Shown here: piece by piece, positions 1 through 6,477 of the stretch
Layout: every line of letters begins with the position of its first letter
Numbering within the stretch: the first letter of the stretch is position 1
DNA from: Thermoplasmatales archaeon
GTDB taxonomy: Archaea > Thermoplasmatota > JASEFT01 > JAUWIS01
Assembly (NCBI GenBank): GCA_030019485.1
Contig: JASEEW010000007.1
Span: 1 to 22,025, forward strand
Reading direction: 5' to 3'
DNA length: 22,025 bases
Position numbers and translations under genes: made by a program
The notes under the pieces: model-generated
The model's database searches: none
The model's input: the letters and a program-made list of their open reading frames with translations, nothing else
What the model was told of the DNA's origin: nothing

Positions 1-34
1 TAAAACTTCGATACATATTTTTACAGTATGAAAA

Positions 35-60
35 GCGGGGGGTAGCCAAGCCTGGCCAAC
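35..60 (+). other. tRNA-like 5' fragment (acceptor strand plus box A only)
   Basis: A G-rich run (35-42) followed by TAGCCAAGCCTGG (43-55) matches the box A / D-arm consensus of tRNA genes, and is close to the 5' end of archaeal Leu/Ser tRNAs. An AT-rich tract at 11-22 could be its TATA box. After about base 60 the match ends: the D-stem does not close properly, and no anticodon arm or T-arm (GGTTC-like box B) is visible in the next 370 bases. The run of G is also one base longer than a normal 7-base acceptor strand. It may be a tRNA remnant, a split-tRNA 5' half, or chance. Confidence 0.3.
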
Positions 61-64
61 AGCC

Positions 65-330
65 TTTTTCTTTTCTCAAAGAGAAAAGAAAAATATTTCG
101 GAGTTGCCTAAGGCAATTCCTCATATCTTACGGAATTTACTCTGTAAATTCCTAAGATGTCTGGCGAAATCTACGGAATTTGCTATTGCAAATTCCGTAC
201 GAACTATGGAATGCAAAGCATTCCATACGTTCCTAGGAAATCACAAGATGATTTCCATAGGATGCTAGGAAAACCCGTAGGGTTTTCCGTCGCAAAGAAA
301 AGAGAAGGAGGGATTGCTGATGCAATCCCC
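65..330. repeat. cluster of eight perfect small hairpins in the 5' intergenic region (1-436)
   Basis: Successive perfect or near-perfect inverted repeats with 3-5 base loops: 65-77/81-93 (13 bp), 100-108/112-120 (one G-U pair), 132-140/144-152, 172-183/188-199 (12 bp), 205-214/218-227, 236-243/249-256, 268-276/280-288 and 310-317/322-329. Most arms begin GGAA and end TTCC but have different inner bases that remain complementary. The 132-152 hairpin is extended by ATCTTA/TAAGAT with one unpaired C (131). Related hairpins occur at 3161-3228, 5590-5722 and more loosely at 15820-15868. Open frames across this stretch only read through the palindromes. Bases 330-436 hold nothing more than the upstream region of the next gene, with AT-rich candidates such as 395-403. 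Confidence 0.85.
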
Positions 331-436
331 TCAATTTTCTTTCTTAAAATAAAAAGGAGAATGCTTGAGTGAAAAAGAAAATCTGTGAGCAAACATTAAA
401 TAGAAAAAACAACATAATCTATAACTGGGTTAAAAC

Positions 437-2200
437 ATGAAGCTCTCAAAACTCATCATAACAGCAATCATTCTTCTCGCATTAATATCACTATCAGTGC
501 CACATGGCTCATGTCTGGATGTTAGCTGCAGGGCGATAAAGGCAAGACCTTCAATAACCTATAATGAGACTGCATGGGGGTTGGGGTATACTGGGAAAGG
601 GATTGTTATTGCGATGATAGATACAGGCATTGATGATGAGCATGAATCACTTAAAGGAAAATTCGTTGCGGGAGTAGATGTCAGAAAACCATTGACGCCT
701 AAAGATGGCTCCTATAACCCGGATGATGAAACACATCACGGGACATATACTGCGGGTATTGGTGTAGGCAGTGGTGATGGCGAGGGAAAATATAAAGGCG
801 TTGCACCCGATGCAAAATTTGTTGATGTATGTATTGGGAAATTGAGGCTAGGCTACCACCTTGTTAAGTCTATAGAGTGGTGCATTGATCATAAAGACAC
901 TCAATGGGAAGATCAGCCGCCAGAGTACTGGGGAATAGATATTTTATGGATGATGGTGGGTGACAGTGATCCTGATGATGAGTTGAATCAAGCAATAAAC
1001 GAGGCTGTGGATAAGGGCATAATTGTTGTAGGGGCAGTAGGAAATGCAGGGCCTGATAATAATGAGGCTGGTGTGGCTAGCGCTGCAGATAGGGAGATCG
1101 GTGTTGCAGCTGTAGATGATAAAGACACCGTAACGAGAAATGATGACGAAATCTGCGATTTCTCTAGTAGAGGTCCTAGAAAAGATGATAGTGATGATAA
1201 TCTGTATGATGAATTACAGCCTACCATATCAGCTTATGGGGCAGGTGTGGTTTCTGCAAAATATGACACAGAAGACGAGTATTGGTGCCCCGGCGATGGT
1301 ACTTGTCCAGCAACAGCGCATGTTGCAGGTGTTGTGGCATTAATGCTTGAAGCAAATCCAGATTTAACTCCTGCACAAGTTAAGCAAATCTTGCAGGAAA
1401 CAGCAGAAGCAAGAGGTACACCTGAACACCCAGACTACCCTTTCCCACATAATAAATGGAACAGAAGTTATGGCTATGGAATTGTAGATGCTTATGAAGC
1501 AGTTAAAAGAGCATTAGAACTCAAGCCACCGGAACCAAATAAAGCACCAACAATCACAATAGCCACACCACAGAATAATGCCAAGGTATCAGATACTATC
1601 ACCATATCTGGCACAGCACTAGATACAGATGGTAATGTAACCAATGTTGAATTAAAATTTGATGATAATAACTGGTTTAATGTTTCCATAGTTTCTGCGA
1701 GTAGTTTGCAATGGAATTATACATGGAATACAAAAAATGTTGAGAATGGGAAGCATACAATTTATGCGAGAAGTTTTGATGGTGAGAATTATTCTGCAAC
1801 AACCTCGGTTGGTGTTAATGTGTATAATGAAGTATCTGCAGGTGGTGTTGGGAAGGAAACAAAAATCAATCCTGTTTATCTGATTACTGGTGCAGGTATA
1901 ATTGGAGCAGTTGTGATTATTGTTGTGTGTTTGCTGCTGTTTAGAAGAAAGAGGCTAACAGGTTTACCTACCAGTGCCCCTCCCCCACCTGCAACCGGTG
2001 TTCCATCACCTGTAACTGTTCCTCCTCTACCTGTAACGGGTGTTCCTTCACCTGTAACTGTTCCTCCTCCGCCTGTAACTGGTGTTCCATCTATAACTGC
2101 TCAATGCCCAACATGTGGGAACATCATTCAGATAACATCAGCAAAAAGACCACTAAAAGTTAAATGTCCTAAATGCGGCGCAGGAAGTATTCTAAGATAA
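437..2200 (+). CDS. membrane-anchored subtilase-family (S8) protein with Cys at the catalytic Ser position
   Basis: The 587-residue protein is predicted to be exported. A signal peptide (1-27) precedes a subtilisin fold with DTGID (Asp62), HGT (His101) and the oxyanion GNAGP (Asn203). The usual GTSMATPHVAG box reads GTCPATAHVAG, so residue 290 is Cys (TGT codon), not Ser. Either it is a thiol-dependent peptidase or it has lost activity. An Ig-like domain (about 370-465) follows, then a membrane segment (478-502, stop-transfer RRKR), proline-rich PSPVTVPP repeats (510-550) and a CPTC...CPKC zinc ribbon (557-580). By the positive-inside rule, the tail faces the cytoplasm. No classical propeptide is obvious between the signal peptide and the catalytic domain. 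The gene stands alone, with the hairpin cluster upstream. The fold assignment is firm; activity is uncertain. Confidence 0.92.
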   Translation: MKLSKLIITAIILLALISLSVPHGSCLDVSCRAIKARPSITYNETAWGLGYTGKGIVIAMIDTGIDDEHESLKGKFVAGVDVRKPLTPKDGSYNPDDETHHGTYTAGIGVGSGDGEGKYKGVAPDAKFVDVCIGKLRLGYHLVKSIEWCIDHKDTQWEDQPPEYWGIDILWMMVGDSDPDDELNQAINEAVDKGIIVVGAVGNAGPDNNEAGVASAADREIGVAAVDDKDTVTRNDDEICDFSSRGPRKDDSDDNLYDELQPTISAYGAGVVSAKYDTEDEYWCPGDGTCPATAHVAGVVALMLEANPDLTPAQVKQILQETAEARGTPEHPDYPFPHNKWNRSYGYGIVDAYEAVKRALELKPPEPNKAPTITIATPQNNAKVSDTITISGTALDTDGNVTNVELKFDDNNWFNVSIVSASSLQWNYTWNTKNVENGKHTIYARSFDGENYSATTSVGVNVYNEVSAGGVGKETKINPVYLITGAGIIGAVVIIVVCLLLFRRKRLTGLPTSAPPPPATGVPSPVTVPPLPVTGVPSPVTVPPPPVTGVPSITAQCPTCGNIIQITSAKRPLKVKCPKCGAGSILR

Positions 2201-2276
2201 AAATATACTAAGGGGTTGATTTTGGAATAATAATTTTAGCATTGACAAGAGGGTTTTTGTACAGAAAATAAAACAT

Positions 2277-2286
2277 AATATATAAG
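2277..2286 (+). promoter_or_regulatory. TATA box of the cation antiporter gene
   Basis: AATATATAAG lies about 25-30 bases before the ATG at 2309, which fits an archaeal leaderless promoter. Confidence 0.5.
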
Positions 2287-2308
2287 TCAGAATTACATTA
2301 CCCTTTTG

Positions 2309-3316
2309 ATGCTCTACATAACCTCTCTACCAATTGCAATCCCAATATTCATCCTTGGTGTCCTTTTTCTTTACAAGGGTGCAGACTGGCTCATTGACGG
2401 CGCATCAAAAACAGCCGTGCGTCTTGGTGTTTCATCATTGATTGTTGCATTAACAGTTGTAGCCTATGGGACATCACTGCCCGAGTTTGCTGTTAGTTTT
2501 CTTGCAGCGCTGAGAGGGCACCCAAGTATATCAATAGGAAACGTGCTCGGCTCATGCATAGCAAACCTGCTGCTTATTCTTGGGATAAGTGCGTTAATAA
2601 AACCGTTAAAGGTAACGAAAACTGTTGTGAACAGGGAAGCACCGATAATGGTTGTTTCATCCTTTCTTCTTCTGCTGCTTTCTGTTGAATATGTCTTAAA
2701 CAGGGTTGATGGCATAATTTTATTGCTGTGTTTTGCTGCATATATTGTGTTTTTTGTTTGGATTGCGAAAAAAACCAAAAACAAATATGAGATAAAATCA
2801 AGTCCTATGTGGAAAAACCTTGTTTTGATTGTTGCTGGCATAGGGGGTGTTGTTATAGGAGCAAAATTTCTTGTTGACTCCTCAGTTTTTTTCGCAAAAA
2901 CATTTGGCGTCAGCGAAGCGGTTATTGCCCTAAGTCTTGTTGCTGTAGGAACATCCCTGCCAGAACTTGCGGTTTCTGGTTTAGCAAGCTGGAAGAGTGA
3001 ATCAGACATAGCCATAGGAAACATCATAGGCTCAAACATCTTCAACATACTGCTGATTCTTGGCGTCTGCTCAGCTGCTGCATCGCTCATCATTGACCAG
3101 AAATTGTTTATAAACATGCTTCTTGTGTGTGTTGCAAGCATCATTATAATACCAATGCTTTATTACGGAAAACGCCTTCAGCGTTTTCCTAATATTTCAG
3201 GAAAAGCCAAAGGCTTTTCCATGAAATACACAGGATATGTGCTTTCAAGAAAAGAAGGCGTTGTTCTACTAATAGGATATGCTTGTTATATAATGTGGCT
3301 TTACGTTCCTCTATGA
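2309..3316 (+). CDS. CaCA-family calcium/sodium (cation) antiporter
   Basis: This is a polytopic membrane exchanger of about 335 residues, the usual length of YrbG-type antiporters. It has the two inverted alpha repeats of the family: GTSLPE near 55-60 followed by SIGNVLGS (77-83), and GTSLPE at 215-220 followed by AIGNIIGSNIFN (236-247). The acidic residues in the GTSLPE motifs are the cation ligands known from NCX/CAX relatives. The ATG at 2309 is preferred over the TTG at 2306 because of the TATA spacing. Near the C-terminus, before the last membrane helix, a segment of about 22 residues (YGKRLQRFPNISGKAKGF and neighbours, 287-309) is encoded by two tandem DNA hairpins and looks like an in-frame insertion. 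The stop overlaps the end of the convergent downstream gene by six bases. The family call is firm; ion specificity is not known. Confidence 0.95.
   Translation: MLYITSLPIAIPIFILGVLFLYKGADWLIDGASKTAVRLGVSSLIVALTVVAYGTSLPEFAVSFLAALRGHPSISIGNVLGSCIANLLLILGISALIKPLKVTKTVVNREAPIMVVSSFLLLLLSVEYVLNRVDGIILLLCFAAYIVFFVWIAKKTKNKYEIKSSPMWKNLVLIVAGIGGVVIGAKFLVDSSVFFAKTFGVSEAVIALSLVAVGTSLPELAVSGLASWKSESDIAIGNIIGSNIFNILLILGVCSAAASLIIDQKLFINMLLVCVASIIIIPMLYYGKRLQRFPNISGKAKGFSMKYTGYVLSRKEGVVLLIGYACYIMWLYVPL
3161..3228. repeat. double palindromic element inside the antiporter reading frame
   Basis: The first hairpin has arms GGAAAACGC (3167-3175) and GCGTTTTCC (3181-3189), extended by TATTA/TAATA with an unpaired C at 3166. 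The second has arms GGAAAAGCC (3200-3208) and GGCTTTTCC (3212-3220), extended by TATTTCA/TGAAATA with one unpaired base at 3221. Both have the same design as the intergenic hairpins at 5590-5722. The stretch is read in frame without a stop. Confidence 0.9.
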
Positions 3317-3901
3317 GATTGCGATAGACCCAATGGTTTTCTCTGTCGGTGTGTATGTTAACCTGATTGTTTTGCCTGATAAATCAATGTTATCTGTTCT
3401 AATGGAAAACACGTCAGTTTCACTAACCATCTTATCTCCATCATTGTCAACCCATAACAAAGACACTCCACTGCTGACATTCTGATACTCTTCGATTACT
3501 GTATAATATGAGTAAAACTTTTTTAGCGGAATGGTCCCATGTCCTGTTACAGTAAAATTTACATTCCCTGTAGAAAGAGGAAAAGTAATGTCTGTAATCG
3601 TGGTGTTATAATAATATGTTGAGCCAACCTTGGTTTCAGCAGGCGTTGATAATGTGGCAGATGGTGTGAAACCCTCAAATGATGATACCCACATATAAAG
3701 CATCCCTGCTAAGATTATTGTTATGATGATTGGAACAATAACAAGTATGATGATAATAATCACAACTATTTTTAGTGTGTTGTCTTTTTTTGGTGGCGGC
3801 GTATAATACGGTGGCATTGGGGGAGGATAAGGAGGTGAATATGAGGGTGGCGGAGGTCCTGCAAATAACACTGAAAGCAATGAGAGAAGATATTTGAACA
3901 T
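3311..3901 (-). CDS. proline-rich, pilin-like single-span membrane protein
   Basis: A 196-residue protein of unknown function. After a short hydrophobic start comes a proline/tyrosine-rich stretch (15-38), a KKDN segment, one long membrane helix (44-70) that continues into LYMWVSSF, and an extracellular domain with several possible N-glycosylation sites (NTT, NFT, NVS). The helix and the LYMWVSS ending resemble the N-terminal segment of archaeal type IV pilins (DUF1628/Pilin_N style), but the proline-rich leader is not a normal class III signal peptide. It may be a pilin-related surface protein held in the membrane. Its 3' end overlaps the antiporter stop (convergent), and a TATA-like site lies at 3927-3937. 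I do not recognise a named gene. Confidence 0.8.
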   Translation of the reverse strand: MFKYLLSLLSVLFAGPPPPSYSPPYPPPMPPYYTPPPKKDNTLKIVVIIIIILVIVPIIITIILAGMLYMWVSSFEGFTPSATLSTPAETKVGSTYYYNTTITDITFPLSTGNVNFTVTGHGTIPLKKFYSYYTVIEEYQNVSSGVSLLWVDNDGDKMVSETDVFSIRTDNIDLSGKTIRLTYTPTEKTIGSIAIS

Positions 3902-3926
3902 TACTGCATAATATGATATTCGTTTG

Positions 3927-3937
3927 TATTAAATATT
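3927..3937 (-). promoter_or_regulatory. TATA-like box of the pilin-like gene
   Basis: Read on the minus strand as AATATTTAATA, 26-36 bases before the ATG at 3901. The gene is divergent from the AsnC-domain gene, whose own box is at 3968-3975. Confidence 0.4.
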
Positions 3938-3967
3938 GTGGCGGATATTTTTTGTGTTCCCAAAATG

Positions 3968-3975
3968 TTTATAAG
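3968..3975 (+). promoter_or_regulatory. TATA box of the AsnC-domain gene
   Basis: TTTATAAG begins 28 bases before the ATG at 3996, the spacing expected for leaderless archaeal transcription. Confidence 0.55.
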
Positions 3976-3995
3976 CATACATGGTATTTCATTAA

Positions 3996-4277
3996 ATGAT
4001 AAACATGAACAAGGTGTATGTGTTGATTAGTATTAAGAGAGGGGCGGCAAAGGATGTTTTGAAAGAAATTTCTAGATTGAAAGGTGTTTCAGAGGCAAGC
4101 ATAGTAAGTGGGAGATATGATATGTTTGCAAAGATTGAGGGTGAAAGCCTGCCTGTAATTACAGACACAATAATAAACAGGATTCATAAAATAGGGGGGG
4201 TTGAAAGAACAGAGACCCTTATAGCGCTTGACCTTGACATAACTGGTGAGGAAGGACCAGCTGTAAGGGCAATTTAA
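3996..4277 (+). CDS. stand-alone Lrp/AsnC effector-binding (RAM) domain protein
   Basis: The 93-residue protein has a ferredoxin-like alpha/beta fold typical of the C-terminal ligand-binding half of Lrp/AsnC regulators, with the characteristic SGRYDMFAKIEG segment (38-49) and the RTETLIALD strand (71-79). There is no DNA-binding helix-turn-helix, so it probably acts as a small-molecule sensor or forms oligomers with full-length Lrp proteins. The start at 3996 is set by the TATA box 28 bases upstream; a second ATG at 4005 is possible. Its stop falls one base before the end of the convergent RNase Z gene. Family call firm; effector unknown. Confidence 0.9.
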   Translation: MINMNKVYVLISIKRGAAKDVLKEISRLKGVSEASIVSGRYDMFAKIEGESLPVITDTIINRIHKIGGVERTETLIALDLDITGEEGPAVRAI

Positions 4278-4278
4278 A

Positions 4279-5178
4279 TTATTTTACATCATACTCCAAA
4301 AAATCCTCAGCAACAACCGAGTTTGGAAAAACCTTTTTTGCATCCTTTTCCAGTACACCTGCATCCTCATACCTTGGGCTGATATGTGTTAAAAACAAAA
4401 TTTTTGCACCTGCTTTTTTTGCAATCATGGCAGCCTGTCTCGCAGATGAATGCCCATATTTGTTTGCTTTTTTCTCTAAGGATGAATCTGCAGTAGCGTC
4501 ATGGATCAGAACATTACTTCCTTTTGCAAAATCAGCAATTGCCCCTGAAGGTTTTGTATCAGATATATAAACAATTTTTTTCCCTTTTCTTGGTTTACCC
4601 AGAACCATGTCTGACGTAATCCTCCTGCCGTTTACCGTTATGTTCCCCCCTTTCTGCAATTTTCTGAAAAAAGGGCCCTCAGGTATCCCTAGTTTTTTTG
4701 CTTTTTTCACATTGAACCTGCCAGGGCGTGTGTCTTCCTCAACAGCATAAGCCAGTGTTGGGACATTATGCTCAGCCGTTTTTGCCTTTATAATGTAACC
4801 ATCGCATTTGACAGTATCGTTATCCTTCAAATCCTTTACGATAAAATGGAATGTTGGGATGAAGTATCCAAGATTGATGATTATGTTTACAAGTTTTACT
4901 GTGCCAGTCGGCCCATAGATTTCAAGGGTTTTTTTTCTGTTGTTAAGGCTCATGCTTTGAACAAGGCCCGGCAGCCCCAGAAAATGGTCTCCATGAAAAT
5001 GTGAAATCAGAATCCTGTTAATTTTCATAAAACTCACATTTGAACCCATTAACTGTCTCTGTGTGCCTTCACCGCAGTCAAAAAGAAGAACATCCCTGCC
5101 TATTCTTACGGCAACTGCGGAAACATTTCTGTTTTTTGACGGCCAACTACCGCCTGTTCCAAGAAACACAATCTGCAT
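4279..5178 (-). CDS. rnz: ribonuclease Z (tRNA 3'-end processing endonuclease)
   Basis: The 299-residue zinc-dependent metallo-beta-lactamase-fold enzyme cuts the 3' trailer from tRNA precursors. The full set of metal ligands is visible: SHFHGDH (His60, His62, Asp64, His65), His137 in TAEHNVPT, Asp207 in ISDTKP and His265 in LTHISPRY. The family-specific GPFFRKLQKG segment (168-177) and GHSSARQAA (242-250) are present. The length is normal for the short form. AGGTGA stands four bases before the ATG, a clear Shine-Dalgarno site, so it is probably translated from a transcript shared with the PRC-barrel gene 64 bases upstream. Confidence 0.97.
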   Translation of the reverse strand: MQIVFLGTGGSWPSKNRNVSAVAVRIGRDVLLFDCGEGTQRQLMGSNVSFMKINRILISHFHGDHFLGLPGLVQSMSLNNRKKTLEIYGPTGTVKLVNIIINLGYFIPTFHFIVKDLKDNDTVKCDGYIIKAKTAEHNVPTLAYAVEEDTRPGRFNVKKAKKLGIPEGPFFRKLQKGGNITVNGRRITSDMVLGKPRKGKKIVYISDTKPSGAIADFAKGSNVLIHDATADSSLEKKANKYGHSSARQAAMIAKKAGAKILFLTHISPRYEDAGVLEKDAKKVFPNSVVAEDFLEYDVK

Positions 5179-5242
5179 AGTGTCACCTAAAGATAAAATA
5201 ACAAAAAATAAATTGGCAGCCTACAATAGGAAAACCTTGGGC

Positions 5243-5530
5243 TTACTCCTCTTCCGTCTTTTCTTCTTTTTTTTCCTCTGTTTCCTTTTTAAGCGCTACC
5301 TTTCCAGGGAAGTACTTTAATAGTATAATATCCCCTACTGCCTGAATCCATCTATACGGAACATTTACATTGACACCATCTTCAACAAGGATGGGGTTTG
5401 TTCCGCTTACGTACAAAGCATCTACTTTGCTGTTTGTTACATCCAGCACAACATTCTCCACAGTGCCAAGGTGTACACCCTGATTTGTGTATACAGGCAT
5501 ATTTGAGAATCTGCTAATTTCTTCCAGCAT
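5243..5530 (-). CDS. PRC-barrel domain protein
   Basis: A small protein (95 residues from the ATG at 5530; an in-frame GTG at 5539 would add three). Residues about 8-85 form a PRC-barrel: PVYTNQGVHLGTVENVVLD, then the DALYV strand and the VPYRWIQAVGDIILL strands. The domain is known from RimM-like ribosome maturation factors and from small archaeal proteins of unresolved role. The C-terminal tail (KKETEEKKEEKTEEE) is highly charged and probably disordered. GGTGG six bases before the ATG favours the 5530 start. It lies between the eS1 gene and RNase Z, so a link with RNA metabolism or ribosomes is plausible but unproven. Confidence 0.88.
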   Translation of the reverse strand: MLEEISRFSNMPVYTNQGVHLGTVENVVLDVTNSKVDALYVSGTNPILVEDGVNVNVPYRWIQAVGDIILLKYFPGKVALKKETEEKKEEKTEEE

Positions 5531-5589
5531 TTTTACCACCAGACTATAACCTAAATGGACGAACTACATAATAAAGCCTTCGTCGCTTG

Positions 5590-5722
5590 TTACGGAATTT
5601 GCTCTTGCAAATTCCTAACATATTACGGAAAACACCTTTGGTGTTTTCCTAATATTTCAGGAAAGGCTTTTTGCCTTTCCGTGAAATTTCAGGAAAAATG
5701 CTCTGCATTTTTTCCGTGAAAT
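5590..5722. repeat. tandem array of four palindromic hairpin elements between rps3ae and the PRC-barrel gene
   Basis: Arms: GGAATTTGC/GCAAATTCC (5594-5602/5607-5615), GGAAAACACC/GGTGTTTTCC (5627-5636/5640-5649), GGAAAGGC/GCCTTTCC (5660-5667/5673-5680), and 5692-5701/5705-5715 with one extra T. The first two are flanked TTA-C-GG...CC-TAA, with ATATTA/TAATAT in the second. The last two are flanked ATTTCA-GG...CC-G-TGAAAT. Read on the other strand, the last two also show a single unpaired C before GGAA, so all four have one architecture in two orientations. Neighbouring outer stems share or overlap bases. Confidence 0.9.
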
Positions 5723-5738
5723 CTCCTTTTTTTCAGCA

Positions 5739-6446
5739 TCAGAAGATTGTTTTTCCTCCCTCTCTTTTTTCCTCCGATGGCTGAGAAATGCTTTCTTCCT
5801 CTTTTTCCCCTTTCACTGAGCCTGTTTCCAGTTTTTCCTCCAACACTGCTCCACTAATCCCTTCAGGTGCAGACAAAATTTCAGATGCCCTGACTTCCAC
5901 CCTCTTTAAAGGGTAGATTGATTTGCATTTGCTGAAGATGCTAGCAGAAAGCCCACCTGAAATCATTTCTTTGACAAATCCTCCCAGGGTTTTGCTTCCT
6001 GCGCTTTCATTAATTGTTTCTTTTATTATGTTCCTTATGGCTGTTCCCTGGGATGACTGAATCTTTTTTTCAGCGAGACCCAGTGCCTTCACCATTACCT
6101 CAAAACCATCCTTTGTAAGGACGGAGTAGGATTCGTCAATCTGCGACCTTCTTTTTCTACTCAGCCTTCTGATATAATCGCTAGCTAAACTATAACCTAT
6201 AAATCTTGTGTGAGCATCACTGCCTTTCACATCGTTTATCTGAAACCTCAGTTTCAGATGTGTTTTTGAGATATCCCCTGTTAGTTCCTGCATTGTTGTT
6301 TCAACAGTTCTGCCCATGAGTTTTTCAGGTGCATCAGACATGGTTTCTGCTATCAAAACATTGTTGAACATTTCAGGCGCCATTACCCTATACCATCCTT
6401 TTGCCTTCCACCTGTCTTTCACTTTTCCAGTTCTCTGTTTTGCCAA
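5739..6446 (-). CDS. rps3ae: small ribosomal subunit protein eS1 (S3Ae)
   Basis: The 235-residue protein is a structural component of the archaeal/eukaryotic 30S/40S subunit. The start MAKQRTGKVKDRWKAKGWY and the central FIGYSLASDYIRRLSRKRRSQID region are characteristic of the family. The initiator is TTG at 6446, since the upstream ATG frame stops at once. GGTGA five bases before it supports this and implies translation from a shared message with serS, 31 bases upstream. The C-terminal 35-40 residues (GAVLEEKLETGSVKGEKEEE and on) form a charged tail that makes the protein a little longer than many archaeal relatives. The gene is followed by the hairpin array. Confidence 0.96.
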   Translation of the reverse strand: MAKQRTGKVKDRWKAKGWYRVMAPEMFNNVLIAETMSDAPEKLMGRTVETTMQELTGDISKTHLKLRFQINDVKGSDAHTRFIGYSLASDYIRRLSRKRRSQIDESYSVLTKDGFEVMVKALGLAEKKIQSSQGTAIRNIIKETINESAGSKTLGGFVKEMISGGLSASIFSKCKSIYPLKRVEVRASEILSAPEGISGAVLEEKLETGSVKGEKEEESISQPSEEKREGGKTIF

Positions 6447-6477
6447 TCACTCACCCATCCGTAATAGTTTTTCATGT

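Noticed and set aside
100..330. CRISPR array
   Set aside because: The hairpins are not direct repeats of constant sequence with regular spacers; spacing and arms vary, and no cas genes are present.
157..372. 71-codon open frame on the plus strand, and a similar frame on the minus strand (204-392)
   Set aside because: Both frames only read through the palindromic hairpins; being open on both strands is a by-product of the palindromes, and no protein features are visible.
2464..3144. 226-codon open frame antisense to the antiporter gene
   Set aside because: It lies wholly within the clearly real antiporter gene on the opposite strand, and its translation shows no family features.
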